This document shows positions 44,933-54,125 of a stretch of DNA of 64,000 nucleotides, piece by piece. The DNA lies in assembly GCA_963836355.1 (NCBI GenBank), contig CAWIJO010000007.1, positions 682,001-746,000 of the forward strand, read 5' to 3'. How positions within the stretch are numbered: the first letter of the stretch is position 1; each line of letters begins with the position of its first letter. Source of the DNA: Palsa-506 sp963836355 (GTDB taxonomy: Bacteria; Actinomycetota; Actinomycetes; Streptosporangiales; Streptosporangiaceae). The notes beneath the pieces were generated by a model. It was given only the letters and a program-made list of their open reading frames with translations, searched no databases and was not told the origin of the DNA. The translations under genes and the position numbers were made by a program.

Positions 44933-45369
44933 CCGCGCCCGGCCGCGAGGCCCGCGACGTCCCGGCTGTGCCCGGCCCGCAGCACGCACAACGCCCGCCG
45001 CTTCAGCGGCCAGCATGTCACGACATGCAGCAGCCCCCGGACGGAGAGGCCAGCGCCAGGGCGCACACCAAGCCGATCACGACCGGGCAAAGAAGACGGC
45101 CAACTTCATCACGGAACGTCACCTAGGATTTAGCTGCAGGCACCCGATATCCGCGTTCGATCTGCGCGGCTTCCGCTGCTTGGAGCCCTGCGGCGAGCCA
45201 GCCTCATAAAGATCAATTCTGTCGCGCGCGGAGTCCTTGCTTCGAGCTCGCTGGCCTGCTGGCCTGTCACCGGCCGTAGCACAAGTCAACACGTAGCCGA
45301 TGACCGGTAGTTCAGCTGAGCTAGGCCTTAGCGTGCGGGTTTGCTTCTGCTGCGGGCCGGGTGTCTTCG
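44933..45369. other. No gene recognised
   Basis: About 440 bp between convergent genes with no coding signal, tRNA or clear hairpin. Confidence 0.45.
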
Positions 45370-46101
45370 CTAGCTCCAGCGAACGCGGATCTGCTTCCAC
45401 CGGTCAGCGACTGCTGCGTCGCCGGTGATCGTGACGGCCGCGGGCCGGTTCCACAGCCACAGGTAGATGTCCGTTGCGCTGCCGCGCACGGTGACATCAG
45501 CGAGCATGTCCTCGCCCGGGGGCCGGGTTGCTGTCACCCCGCGGGGCCCGAGGGTGACCAGCCATGGCGCGTCCCCGGCGGCCTCGATCCGCAGCGTGCC
45601 GGGCGGCAGCGTCCTGGGCCGCGCGGCGAACCCGGTGAGGACCTCATCAATGCCGTCCAGCGCCAGCGCGTGATCGAACGGGCTGGCAGAACGGCAGGCG
45701 GCCTGCGCGTCGGCGCGGTGGATGGCCGTCTCATGGGCCTGGCGCCGCGCCCAGAAGGCCAGCGGGCAGGAAGCCGGCAGGAACGTGAAGCACCCCAGGT
45801 CGCCGGGCGCGTCGCGCAGCGCCTGCACCAGCGCCCGGTGGCCGTCACCGAACCAGCCGATCAGCAACGGATCGGCCGGCCCGGTCCCGACCCGGTCACC
45901 GGTGACGTCATCGTTGTCCGCCAGCGCGCCGCCGACGATGGACGCCGCCCAGCGGTGAACGCCGCCCACATGCGTCACCAGGTCACGAACCTGCCATCCA
46001 GGACAGCCCGGGACGGCCGCATCCAGGCCAGCGCTCCGGGCCGCATCCGCCAGCCGCGGGCCCTCGGCCGCAAGCTGATCAATATGCTCCTCGATTTCCA
46101 T
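45370..46101 (-). CDS. Maleylpyruvate isomerase-fold (MDMPI/DinB-like) protein
   Basis: This 243-aa protein starts MEIEEHIDQLAAEGPRLADA, then VPGCPGWQVRDLVTHVGGVH and HRW, the four-helix MDMPI N-domain that often binds metal and mycothiol. QAHETAIHRADAQAA carries the conserved HE..IHR.D. A C-terminal sterol-carrier-like domain ends ATDIYLWLWNRPA. It belongs to the TIGR03083 family of actinobacterial proteins, probably mycothiol-dependent. The substrate is unknown. Confidence 0.88.
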   Translation of the reverse strand: MEIEEHIDQLAAEGPRLADAARSAGLDAAVPGCPGWQVRDLVTHVGGVHRWAASIVGGALADNDDVTGDRVGTGPADPLLIGWFGDGHRALVQALRDAPGDLGCFTFLPASCPLAFWARRQAHETAIHRADAQAACRSASPFDHALALDGIDEVLTGFAARPRTLPPGTLRIEAAGDAPWLVTLGPRGVTATRPPGEDMLADVTVRGSATDIYLWLWNRPAAVTITGDAAVADRWKQIRVRWS

Positions 46102-46472
46102 GCCGCCTATTGTGGCCCCGGGCCCGGCGGCCAACGAAGCCGCCGCGAGCCTGCCCTGAGTCTCCCCCTGCCGCCTCGACCGCGGTCACGAACGGATGCT
46201 GACCGCCGCAGGGACCCCGCGCGCCGAACCTCGAGGTCAGGAGCACAACGGCACCCTCGCCGTCACCCAGAACCACCACGGCAAACCGCCGGGACCTGAA
46301 CCAGCCAGCCAGAAACCGCCCGCACATCCGGATCTGCCGCATTCAGCGAGCGTCAAGCCAGGCCGGATCTGGCCACCAGTGGCCGAACGTTGCTCGCCCT
46401 ATCGACGGGCACCTGGCCTCGTCGGCGATCTCCCGGCTCACGCACGCCGCGGCGAACCGGCGGCCAACATAG
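46102..46472. other. No gene recognised
   Basis: A minus-strand stretch (FAVVVLGDGEGAVVLLTSRF, about 46215-46290) is hydrophobic and coding-like, but it lacks a start and family. The rest shows no sustained signal. Confidence 0.35.
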
Positions 46473-46540
46473 GGCTACGCCGATCGACAGCATCACGCTG
46501 AGTGACGGGAAAATCCATGGAGAACGCTCGCCGAGCCGCC
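46473..46540. repeat. 68-bp dispersed repeat, copy 2
   Basis: Partner of 27955-28022 in the same orientation (55/68 identical, no gaps). It lies in non-coding DNA about 110 bp from the TrmO and integrase remnants. Confidence 0.6.
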
Positions 46541-46647
46541 CAATTGAGAGCGGCTTCACCCGGCGTGACAGCGCTGCTTGTGCTGCCACAAAGCTGGTTA
46601 ATCTGCGCGTGCGGCGTATCGGCTTGTGCAGCGGCGACTCGCCGGTG

Positions 46648-46863
46648 TCAGTAATAGTCAGTCATCAGCTTGCGCATCCAGGCCGGCTCCCGGATCGGGT
46701 CGCGTGGCTGGAACTCGGTCGTGTAGGGCTTGATGTCGAGGATGGGGGTGCCGTCGATGGCATCCAGCCCCCGTATGGTCAGCTCGAGTCCGGCGACATC
46801 CAGCAGGGCACAGCGGGACGCGCCGAGGAGGTTGGGGCCGACCGGGGAGTGGCCGGCTTGCAC
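46648..46863 (-). pseudogene. TrmO/TsaA-type tRNA methyltransferase, C-terminal remnant
   Basis: The frame reads SPVGPNLLGASRCALLDVAG, LELTIRGLDAIDGTPILDIK and PYTTEFQPRDPIREP, the conserved end of the UPF0066/TrmO family (P.G........G..LDA.DGTP.LDIKPY). The first half, with the SAM-binding region, is missing. It abuts an integrase remnant on the other strand, so truncation by an integration or excision event is plausible. Confidence 0.7.
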
Positions 46864-46924
46864 GCCAACCCGGCGGCTGGCATTAGCGGCTTCCTCGCCG
46901 GGTACGCGGGCTGACCCGCCAGGC

Positions 46925-47140
46925 GTATGAGCTGGACCTGCGCCAGTCTGCCGGGCCCCACACGCTGCGCCACGCGTTCATCACCGCCGCGCAAAATGCC
47001 GGGGTGCCGCTGCGCGACGTCCAGGAAGCGGCCTCTCACGCCGACCCGCGCACCACATGGGCTATGACCGGGCCAGGACATCCCTGGACCGGCACGCCAC
47101 CTATATCGTCGCCGCCTACGTCGCTGGTGCCGCTAGGTAA
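46925..47140 (+). pseudogene. Tyrosine recombinase, C-terminal remnant
   Basis: The frame reads GPHTLRHAFITAAQNAGVPL, RDVQEAASHADPRTT, shifts by one base, and continues YDRARTSLDRHATYIVAAYV to TAA at 47138-47140. It carries the HxxR box (HTLRH), the second His (ASHAD) and the Tyr nucleophile region (YDRAR) of actinobacterial integrases. It differs from the remnant at 5.3 kb (ASHAD versus LMGHS box). Confidence 0.75.
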
Positions 47141-47412
47141 CTGGCGCCGACCGGGATAGTTCCGCCTGGCCGGCCACCGGTCAGGCAGAAACCCGCGGAA
47201 AACTTCAACCTCAAGCAGCACATCCGCATCACCGTGTGTGCAGGCGAAGGTACGCGAGCCGCCGTTCGGCGCTGCTTGGTCGTTCACGTGGCCAAGGTTG
47301 GTGGTCGTCCATATGGAATATTCGGTCGGCGTACAGGACTCGTCCTTTGCCTCTGGTGCGAGTCGGCGCTGCAGGTTCATGCTGATCACAACCTGACGGC
47401 GAAGGAGGGACC
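47141..47412. other. Intergenic region upstream of DUF4188 gene
   Basis: No gene is seen. AAGGAGG at the right edge is the ribosome site of the next gene. Confidence 0.4.
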
Positions 47413-47913
47413 ATGGAGGTTCAGCGAGGCCGTTTCACGGCTGACATTGATGGCGACTTCGTCGTCTTCCTGATCGGGATGCGGTTCAACCATCCGCTGC
47501 GTATCCGCAAGTGGTGGCCGGTGGCGTCGGCCATGCCCAGGATGCTGAAGGTGCTGAGCCAGCATCCGGAACTGGGCTGCCTCGGATTCCAGCAGTGGTT
47601 TGGGCGGACAACAATACTGGTCCAGTACTGGCGGGACTTCGACTCCCTGGACCGGTTCGCCAGGGACAGAGACCTACCGCACCTGGAGCCGTGGCGGCGG
47701 TTCAACCGCGCGGTCCGGGCCTCAGGCGACGTCGGGATCTGGCACGAGACGTTCAAGGTCCGGGCCGGCGAGTACGAGGCCGTCTACGGCAATATGCCGG
47801 TCTTCGGCCTCGCGGCAGCTGCGAGGCCTTTGCCCACCGCCCAGAAGGCTAACACCGCAGCCGCCCGCATCGGTGCCAGCGCGACGGACGAGCCGGCAGT
47901 CGAGCCGTACTGA
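47413..47913 (+). CDS. DUF4188 domain protein (monooxygenase-like)
   Basis: This 166-aa protein starts MEVQRGRFTADIDGDFVVFL, then IGMRFNHPLRIRKWWPV, LGFQQWFGRTTILVQYWRDF, GDVGIWHETFKVRAGEYEAV and YGNMPVFGLA. This order is diagnostic for DUF4188, dimeric alpha-beta barrel proteins related to antibiotic-biosynthesis and heme-degrading monooxygenases. AAGGAGG precedes the ATG. The function is unknown. It is transcribed alone. Confidence 0.88.
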   Translation: MEVQRGRFTADIDGDFVVFLIGMRFNHPLRIRKWWPVASAMPRMLKVLSQHPELGCLGFQQWFGRTTILVQYWRDFDSLDRFARDRDLPHLEPWRRFNRAVRASGDVGIWHETFKVRAGEYEAVYGNMPVFGLAAAARPLPTAQKANTAAARIGASATDEPAVEPY

Positions 47914-48014
47914 AGCCGGCGGCCCGCTGAACGCCATTGGGCTAGGCGGTGCCTGATGCCCGGTGGTCCGGGAGGGATACGAGCATGGCCGGGTGGCAGT
48001 CCAGATTGAGCGGA

Positions 48015-48524
48015 TGAAAGCGTGCATTAACGGCGCAGTCGGGGTGACCATCCTGGCGCGCCGGTTAGCCCGGCGGAGCTGGCGGCGTCGGCTGCGGGGG
48101 CGATGGCCGCGGGAGCGGAGGCGATTCACCTGCACCCGCGCCGCACGGACGGTGGCGAGTCGCTGCTGGCCGCCGATGTGGGAGCGGCCGTGGCGGCGGT
48201 GCGGCAGGCCTTCCCGGATACGCCGGTAGGAGTATCCACCGCCTTGTGGATCGCGTCCCGGCGGCCGGAGCGGTGGCAGCAGCCGATGAGATTCTCCGCC
48301 ACCTCGACGAGCTCGGCGTGACGGCGCCCCGTCTCCTGCGCGGGGAACAGCAGGCATGCTGGCTGCTGCTAGCCCATGCGGGCACGCTCGGGCTGCCCTC
48401 CCGTATCGGCCTGGAAGACACCAGCGCGGCAGGCTCCGTCTCGAGCCGCATGCTGGCAGTGAACGTCTCAAAGTCAGCTAGCTTGGCCGAATCCCGCTCC
48501 GACCCGCGGGCGCTGAGCCGCTAG
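48015..48524 (+). pseudogene. BKACE (3-keto-5-aminohexanoate cleavage) family enzyme with internal deletion
   Basis: MKACINGAVGVT at 48015 is the family start. After a shift, AAGAMAAGAEAIHLHPRRTDG carries the metal-binding HLHPR, followed by VGAAVAAVRQAFPDTPVGVS. The central third (substrate site and second metal ligand) is absent; the sequence jumps to EILRHLDELGVTAPRLLRGE and LGLPSRIGLEDT at the C-terminus, ending 48524. A 300-aa enzyme is reduced to about 170 codons in two frames. Confidence 0.65.
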
Positions 48525-48643
48525 CGGAGGGTGGCTGCATCCGAGCGGACCCAGACCAGGCGCACCGTCCCGCCACCAAGATCGGTGACCCATGCCTGCC
48601 ACCGGCGCAGGTCATGGATCTGCTGGGTGAATGGGACGCTCAT
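48521..48643 (-). other. 40-codon open frame, unknown
   Basis: ATG 48643 opens MSVPFTQQIHDLRRWQAWVT, DLGGGTVRLVWVRSD, ending in TAG at 48521-48523. Third positions are nearly all G/C or regular, so it may be a real short gene or a remnant. There is no ribosome site. Confidence 0.25.
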
Positions 48644-48946
48644 AAGCAGCCAGGAAGGGGGCAAGCCCCGCAAGTGACGCGACCTGCCACCCCCGCCACG
48701 CGCCGTCCTCAGCCCCCGGCAGTTCGGCGGTCCCAACGGCAGACGCGCACATCGGGTAGCGACTGCAAGCAATGTCATCCCCGACGAGGTCCTGGGCTTC
48801 CCGATGGCAGGCGGCGGTGGGCAGTCCCGGTGTCCGCGGCGGCCGGATGGGGCAGGACGAAGGCAGGACTGGCGGTTGCGGCGCCCGCGCTCTGTCCGGG
48901 CCCGGGGCGGCGGGGCGGCCGCCCCGCATTCGTGGAGGAGCACGCG

Positions 48947-49393
48947 ATGAAAGCCAAGGTTGTCCAGGACGCCGACGTCGTCACCTACGTGGTGGTCTGC
49001 GACCCCGGCGATGAGGCAGTCGCCGCGCTGACGCAGTTCGCGCGCGCCGAGCGCCTGGAAGCCGCGCAGATCACTGCCGTCGGCGGCTTCGAGCGCGCCA
49101 CCGTAGGCTGGTTCGACCGGGCGGCCAAGCGGTTCCGCCACATCCCGGTTGACCAGCCGTGCGAGGTGCTGTCGCTGGCCGGTGATGTCGCCGAAGGGCA
49201 AGACGGCCCGAGCCTGAACCTGCACGTCGTGCTCGGGCTGGCCGATGGGACCACACGCGGCGGCCACCTCATCGACGGGCAGGTGTTCCCCACCCTGGAG
49301 GCTATCGTGACCGAGACCCCAGCGCAGCTGCGCAGGGTGATGCGCCCCGACCTCGGCGTCGCACTTATCGATCTCGACCGGTCCGAATCCTGA
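48947..49393 (+). CDS. PPC/DUF296 domain protein
   Basis: This 148-aa protein starts MKAKVVQDADVVTYVVVCDP, then ITAVGGFERATVGWFDRAAK, GDVAEGQDGPSLNLHVVLGL, and GTTRGGHLIDGQVFPTLEAI with VTE. The conserved pattern G.......G......LHVHLG...G...GGHL is the PPC domain, a trimeric fold found alone in bacteria and fused to AT-hooks in plants. GGAGGA lies 8 bp before the ATG. The function is unknown; bacterial versions may bind small molecules. Confidence 0.88.
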   Translation: MKAKVVQDADVVTYVVVCDPGDEAVAALTQFARAERLEAAQITAVGGFERATVGWFDRAAKRFRHIPVDQPCEVLSLAGDVAEGQDGPSLNLHVVLGLADGTTRGGHLIDGQVFPTLEAIVTETPAQLRRVMRPDLGVALIDLDRSES

Positions 49394-49584
49394 CCTGGCT
49401 GCAAGACCCCTGGTCCCGTCGGCGGCCTGAGTGACCCCTCGCTTAGGAGGCATTCCCCCAGCGTCGCCAGATGCAGCTGGATGCAGCCTGATGTGCCGTC
49501 TGACCCGAAAATAGGGCCTCAGCCGGGCGCGCGGCAGCGCCGGCGGAGACGGCTCACTGGCCCGCCGGTGATTGTGGTCAGGGG

Positions 49585-50060
49585 TCAGGCCGCCGGGGTG
49601 GTGGCTGCCTGGCCGGGTTCGGGTTCGGGGATGCGGCAGAGGGTGACCTCGAGGCCGGGTGCTTCGAGCTCGCGGACGTGATAGTCGATCTTGCGGCGGT
49701 TCTGGGCGCGGCGCTGGTAGTAGTCGGGGCCAAGGTCCGCATACCGCATGCCGGGGCTGGATAGCAGCGTGTGGTAGACCTTCAGCTGGGGTGTTGCCGA
49801 CCGCGACGCAGGCCTTGTTCTTGCCGCGGCTGCGGGCAAGCTTGCGGTAGCGGGCCCCCTCGCGGGTCTGGGTCCTCCCGGCGCAGACGGCGGTCTCGCC
49901 GAGGACGCCGCCCAGGTAGGTGTTGCCCTTCTTGTGCCGGGCCTGGCCTTTGCGCTTGCCGGACTGCTTGTCCAGCGGGGCGCGCCCGGCCCAGGACACC
50001 AGGTGACCCCCGGTGGCGAACCTGGTCTTATCGACGCCTTCGACCCCTCGGCGGCGAGCT
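49585..50060 (-). mobile_element. IS110-family transposase, C-terminal fragment (copy A)
   Basis: Reading leftward: VDKTRFATGGHLVSWAGRAP, LDKQSGKRKGQARHKKGNTY, LGGVLGETAVCAGRTQTREG and ARYRKLARSRGKNKAC, then after a shift LKVYHTLLSSPGMRYADLG, ending VTLC near 49630 and stop 49585. This is the transposase_20 half of IS110, with the conserved Ser and the C-terminal region. The N-terminal DEDD domain is missing. The fragment joins directly onto a YCII-domain remnant. Confidence 0.75.
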
Positions 50061-50210
50061 TGAGCGCCACGTCGAGGTCGGCGGCCTCCATGATCCACAA
50101 GCCGGCGAGGTACTTCTCGTTTCCGACGTGGGTGGGTCTTGGCCATACGGCTGGAATCGGTCGGTCGTCTAATGCGTCACCTACGTCACGGGTTTCAGTC
50201 GGTTGCATAC
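50060..50210 (-). pseudogene. YCII-related domain remnant
   Basis: A minus-strand frame reads THVGNEKYLAGLWIMEAADL, DVALKLAAEGSKA and then runs into the IS110 fragment at the point where CNRKVEVRPF normally follows. This is the conserved tail of actinobacterial YCII proteins. Its first half is also lost. Confidence 0.6.
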
Positions 50211-50242
50211 TGCGGGCGCCGGCCTATTGATCATGCCGTCGG

Positions 50243-50839
50243 TCACGCGTGAGCGAGCACGCGCTCGAGCGGCCGGGGAATCTGGCCCGGCTCAAGCGCT
50301 GCCGTCAGCAGACGCGCGTACTGGCTCTTCCGGCCTGACCGAGTGCCCATGAACCGGTGAAGCTGCTCGGCAGCGCTGCGCCGCTGCTGAGCGGGCTGCT
50401 GCTGAAAGATGCGGAAGGACCGCAGTTCGCCCTGCGCCTCGATGACCTGCTCGACCGCGCCGGTCCCTGCCGCGCGGATCAGCTCGTCCTCCAAGTCGGC
50501 GGTACACACGTAAAACCCCCGTGCCTCCATGCCGGCACGGGATCTGATGGACCCGAACCCGCCCTGCCCCAGCGCCCACCGGACGTAGCCTTCCTGGCCG
50601 GCGTCACACAAGCCAGTGAGTCTGGCGTTGATCCCGCGCGGCCCGAGCAGAGCCAGGAAATGGCCGATGCTGGTGGCCCCTCCCATGGCCACCGCATGGA
50701 TGCCAGCGCCGCCGAGGACCTGGCCACGCCGCGCTGCCAGAACCTCCACCGCGGCCTTGTCGCTCCCGCCTTCGACGAGAACCACTCGCTGCGCCTTGCT
50801 GATGCTGACCAGATCGATACTTACCCCGGCAACGTCCAT
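50243..50839 (-). CDS. Stand-alone TOPRIM (OLD-like) domain protein
   Basis: This 198-aa protein starts MDVAGVSIDLVSISK. The catalytic Glu lies in RVVLVEGGSDKAAVEVLAAR (Glu23). AVAMGGATSIGHFLALLGP follows, and the second acidic site is ARLTGLCDAGQEGYVRWAL. The rest is a helical C-terminal extension. It matches the TOPRIM domain of OLD-family nucleases but has no ATPase domain attached or beside it. TOPRIM domains cut or rejoin nucleic acids with metal. The biological role here is unknown. Confidence 0.8.
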   Translation of the reverse strand: MDVAGVSIDLVSISKAQRVVLVEGGSDKAAVEVLAARRGQVLGGAGIHAVAMGGATSIGHFLALLGPRGINARLTGLCDAGQEGYVRWALGQGGFGSIRSRAGMEARGFYVCTADLEDELIRAAGTGAVEQVIEAQGELRSFRIFQQQPAQQRRSAAEQLHRFMGTRSGRKSQYARLLTAALEPGQIPRPLERVLAHA

Positions 50840-51510
50840 GGCGTCAGCGCCGTCGCCTGTCCGCCCCGGCCGCAATCCCCACCATCGGAGTCTGCTCCGC
50901 CAGGCATCCCGAGTCGAATGGTTTACTCATTTGACCCTTACCTACTCCGGCCTGTGAGTGCAACTGGCCCGATTTAAGCTCTGATGCCTGTGTTCCCGGA
51001 TGCTTCGGGGCATCCTTGGCCATCCTCCCTGCCCCCGGTGGCTGCCCGGGGCCGTGGGCGGCCGGGCCGGGTCCAGAGGCGCGCAGCGCTCGCGCAGGCG
51101 CTCTTGACGCGGCCCGGCCGGCGCGGATGATCGGGCTGTCCGGGGGAGATTCGTTGCTGTCAGGGGAGATGGCCGGGGTTGGCTCCAGGGGTCTGGTGGA
51201 CGGCGGCCTAGCCGTGCAGGAGTGGGCACCGGGGAGAGAGCGCGGCGAGGGGCAGCCAGCCTTACCTCAGCGCGCGGGCTCACGTCAGTTGAAATGTCCC
51301 GGTCACATGATGATGGATTGGGGTGTCCCCCGGGCCTGCCAGGGGATGCGGCCGCTCAGTCTATGGAGGCCGTCCGCGAGTTGCCCCGCACGACGGGGCG
51401 CAGGCGGTCTGACAGGGTCAGGGCGGGAGCCGGCCGCGGTCGTTCCTCATCCGATGATGAGGGCGCCCGTTTCCGCGTTCATCCCGTGCCGGTGATTACC
51501 TCCTGCATGG
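50840..51510. other. No gene recognised; one strong hairpin
   Basis: About 670 bp without sustained coding signal. A perfect GGATGC / GCATCC stem with a TTCGGG loop lies at 50998-51015. It could terminate transcription from either side or be an RNA element. Confidence 0.4.
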
Positions 51511-52249
51511 TCACGCCGTGGTGAAGGCGTCGTCGCCGAGCTCGGACAGGATGTGGCAGGCCGCCGGACGATCTTGCGGGCCTCCGCGAGGGCGGCGCGC
51601 TTGCCGTCGATGCGCTCTTTCACCCCGGCGTAGTAGGCATAGTCCGGGGCAGACGCGCGGGCACGGGCCTTGCCGGCCTCGTAGGCGCACCAGCGCAGGA
51701 CCGGCGGTCCCTGCCGGGACAGGTGCCCGGAGAGCGCTTGCCCGCCGAGGAGTACACGGTGACATCGAGCCCGCAGAAGCGGACTGCCTTGCGCGCGGAG
51801 GTGAACCGGCCGGCGCCGCCGAGCCAGCAGGTGAGCGCGAGCCCGGTGATGGGCCCGACCCCGTAGATGGACTCGGTGAGGACCTTCGCGCCCCGCAGCC
51901 GCGGGGAGGCTTGCACCAGGCGGCGGCGCATCGCCGCCAGCTCGGTCTCCAGAGCGCCGAGGATCCGCAGCGAGACGGCGATCTGCGCCTGCCCGGACGC
52001 CGACAGGTGCTCGCCCGCCAGCCCGGTGAGCTGATCCGGGCCGCCGGCCTCGGCCAGCCCGCGGAAGCACGGCGCCCCCTGGTGGAACAGCGTCGCGTGG
52101 ATCCGCTGCACCCAGGCGGTGTGCTCGGCGCCGCAGATCGTGATAGCACTCCAGCAGCGCCCGCACGCCACCTCCCCCGTCACCGTGTTCACGTAATCAA
52201 GAGTGAGCTGCTTCCGGTGGACATCCAGTCCACCTACGATCGAAGGCAT
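51511..52249 (-). mobile_element. IS110-family transposase (copy B), internally deleted
   Basis: ATG 52249 with GGAGGT upstream: MPSIVGGLDVHRKQLTLDYV, NTVTGEVACGR. It then jumps over most of the DEDD domain to AEHTAWVQRIHATLFHQGAP, VLTESIYGVGPITGLALTCW, LGGAGRFTSARKAVRFCGLD and TVYSSAGKRSPG. A shift follows to LRWCAYEAGKARARASAPDY and, in a third frame, ELGDDAFTTA and stop 51511. It belongs to a different IS110 subgroup than copy A. It is inactive from the deletion and shifts. Confidence 0.8.
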
Positions 52250-52600
52250 CGGGACCTCCTCATGCTCCGTGACGAAACCGTCGAACACACCCATCGTGGT
52301 GCGTCTGAGCTGGGGAGGTCTCGGCATCCAGCACACCACCCGGCCCAGCTCAGCGGCCACCAGCCGCCGACCGGATGCATGTCGTCTATGAGGGCCGGGT
52401 GATCCTCCAGGGTCTCCGGCGTCGGGATCCCTGTTTGGGCGACTTCCTGGGGGCATCGGCCTTGGCCGCGCTACTGGGGCTTGCAGCCGGCGCGGCGGGT
52501 GCCGCAATATCCGCCAGGCGCCTGCGGGTCCTGCTCGTGCGAGTTGACGCAGGCCCTCAGCCACGCCAGCTTCCCCGGGAATTGCCCGTAGGCTCTTCGT
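52250..52600. other. No gene recognised
   Basis: About 350 bp between divergent IS110 and GalT-like genes with no coding signal or obvious IS end. Confidence 0.4.
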
Positions 52601-53629
52601 GTGGCTGAGATCGACTTCGAAGAACGAGACCTTGAGGCCAGGGTGCCGGATCTGGCGGCGGGCGGGGCGTGGACCCGGGTGCGGCTGCGCTGGCGGCGGG
52701 ATCCGCTGACGGGGGCCAGCGCCCGGATCCTCACCGGGGTGAAGCTCCAGCCTGCCAGACGGCCGGACCTGACCGGGCTTGCGGCGAAGCCCGCGTTTTG
52801 CCCGTTCGATGCTGAGCACCTGGAGACAGCTACCTTCCCGTTTCCCGCCGAGCTCACCACCGAGGGCCGGATCCGGGCCGGCAAGGCAGTGGTGGTGCCC
52901 AATATCCTGGCGTACGCGACTCACAGCGCGGTCGGCATCTATGACCCCGGGCGGCACTTCCTTGACCTGGATGACCTAACGCCCTCGATCGTCGGCGACA
53001 CCCTGACCGCGATGGTCCGGCATGCGCGGGCGGTGCGGCGGCTGGACCCGGCGGCGGTGTGGAGTTCGATCAACGGCAACTACCTTCCGCCCGCGGGCTC
53101 CTCGCTGATACATCCGCACGTCCAGTCCGCTCACGACGCTTGCGGCCTGACCGGCCAGCGCTTCCTGGCCGGGCAGGCCAGCGCATGGCAGCAGGAGCGG
53201 CATGAGTCCTACTGGACGGCCCTGGTCGAGCAGGAGGCCGACGGTCCCCGGTGGGTGGGACGCACCGGCCGGGTTGCCTGGCTGACCCCCTTCGCGCCGG
53301 CCGGGTTCCACGAGGTGTGGGCAGTGGTCAGCGGGGCAGCTGACGTGACCGAGCTGACCGAACAGGACAGCCGGGCGCTGGGGCAGGGCCTCTCCCGGGT
53401 CCTGGGCGCCTACCGGGCCTGGAACCTGGCCTCGTTCAACTTCGCCGTGATCGGCGGCGGGCCGCAGGCACGCGAGCGCGGGCACCAGGTTGTGCTGAAG
53501 GTGCTCAGCCGGTCGAACCCGGAGCCCATGTACCGCAGCGATGCCACCTATTTCGAGCGCCTTTACGGAGAGGCGCTAATCGACCTGAGCCCGGAGGAAG
53601 TCGCCGACGGCGTCCGGACCAGATTCTGA
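52601..53629 (+). CDS. GalT-like HIT-superfamily nucleotidyltransferase
   Basis: This 342-aa protein has an N-terminal domain with ILTGVKLQPARRPDLTG and CPFDAEHLETAT. The HIT-type active site is SSLIHPHVQSAHD, with His171, His173 and Gln175 in the HPHVQ pattern of galactose-1-phosphate uridylyltransferases. FNFAVIGGG and VVLKVLSRSNPEPMYRSDA follow. It starts at GTG 52601. The Cys pairs that bind zinc in classic GalT are not obvious. It may transfer a nucleotide onto a sugar phosphate. The substrate is unknown and no sugar genes flank it. Confidence 0.75.
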   Translation: MAEIDFEERDLEARVPDLAAGGAWTRVRLRWRRDPLTGASARILTGVKLQPARRPDLTGLAAKPAFCPFDAEHLETATFPFPAELTTEGRIRAGKAVVVPNILAYATHSAVGIYDPGRHFLDLDDLTPSIVGDTLTAMVRHARAVRRLDPAAVWSSINGNYLPPAGSSLIHPHVQSAHDACGLTGQRFLAGQASAWQQERHESYWTALVEQEADGPRWVGRTGRVAWLTPFAPAGFHEVWAVVSGAADVTELTEQDSRALGQGLSRVLGAYRAWNLASFNFAVIGGGPQARERGHQVVLKVLSRSNPEPMYRSDATYFERLYGEALIDLSPEEVADGVRTRF

Positions 53630-53907
53630 TCCACGCCGCGGCCGCCTCACGCCATGCCGCTACGCCGGGCGAGATCACAAGCTGCGGCCTGGCTTCGCCA
53701 GGCCGTCCGGAAGCGCCCAGCCGGATCAAAGCCTGAGGTCCACACGGAGGCCGGCGCATGATCAACGAAACGGCCGAGCTCGCGTGTGAGCTGCTTCCAC
53801 GCACGTGATGTGGGGCCCGCAGCCGAGGTCGGCCCGGTTGAGCGTCCGCTCATAGCCGCATACAGCGCGAGGATACGATCAGAGGCACGCGCGAGCGCCT
53901 GCCCACC
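53630..53907. other. Possible minus-strand remnant, unidentified
   Basis: A minus-strand stretch reads SRAWKQLTRELGRFVDHAPA, VWTSGFDPAGRFRTAWRSQA with high GC3 and stops near 53650. It has no start or recognised family. Confidence 0.3.
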
Positions 53908-54125
53908 GCAGCGGTCTTCATCATGATCGGGGCCGAGCCCTGCACCGAATGGCTCCACAACCGCATCTGCTTGGACGAGCGCGGATTCGTCCTGACCGAC
54001 CGCGACATTCCTCACCGGGCGTGGCCGCTAAAGCGCGCGCCACTGCCGTTCGAGACCAGCCTGCCAGGCGTGTTCGCCGTGGGCGACGTGCGCCACGGGT
54101 CCATCAAGCGCGTCGCGGGCGCAGT
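53908..54125 (+). pseudogene. Thioredoxin-reductase-like FAD enzyme, C-terminal remnant
   Basis: The frame reads TAAVFIMIGAEPCTEWLHNR, CLDERGFVLTDRDI, TSLPGVFAVGDVRHGSIKRV and AGAVGR. This is the end of the TrxR-like family, including the FAD-binding GVFAVGDVR motif and the KRVA.AVGEG helix, which is cut short. The first three quarters are absent. Confidence 0.7.

Noticed and set aside
42697..45310. Short shared sequence GTAGCCGATGA at about 42.71 and 45.29 kb
   Set aside because: The match is only about 20 bp with mismatches, and the core also occurs by chance within a coding region at 17.1 kb.
48521..50146. A 541-codon minus-strand frame spanning the DUF296 gene
   Set aside because: It joins an IS110 fragment to antisense of the DUF296 gene. 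Only the right-hand part matches a transposase.
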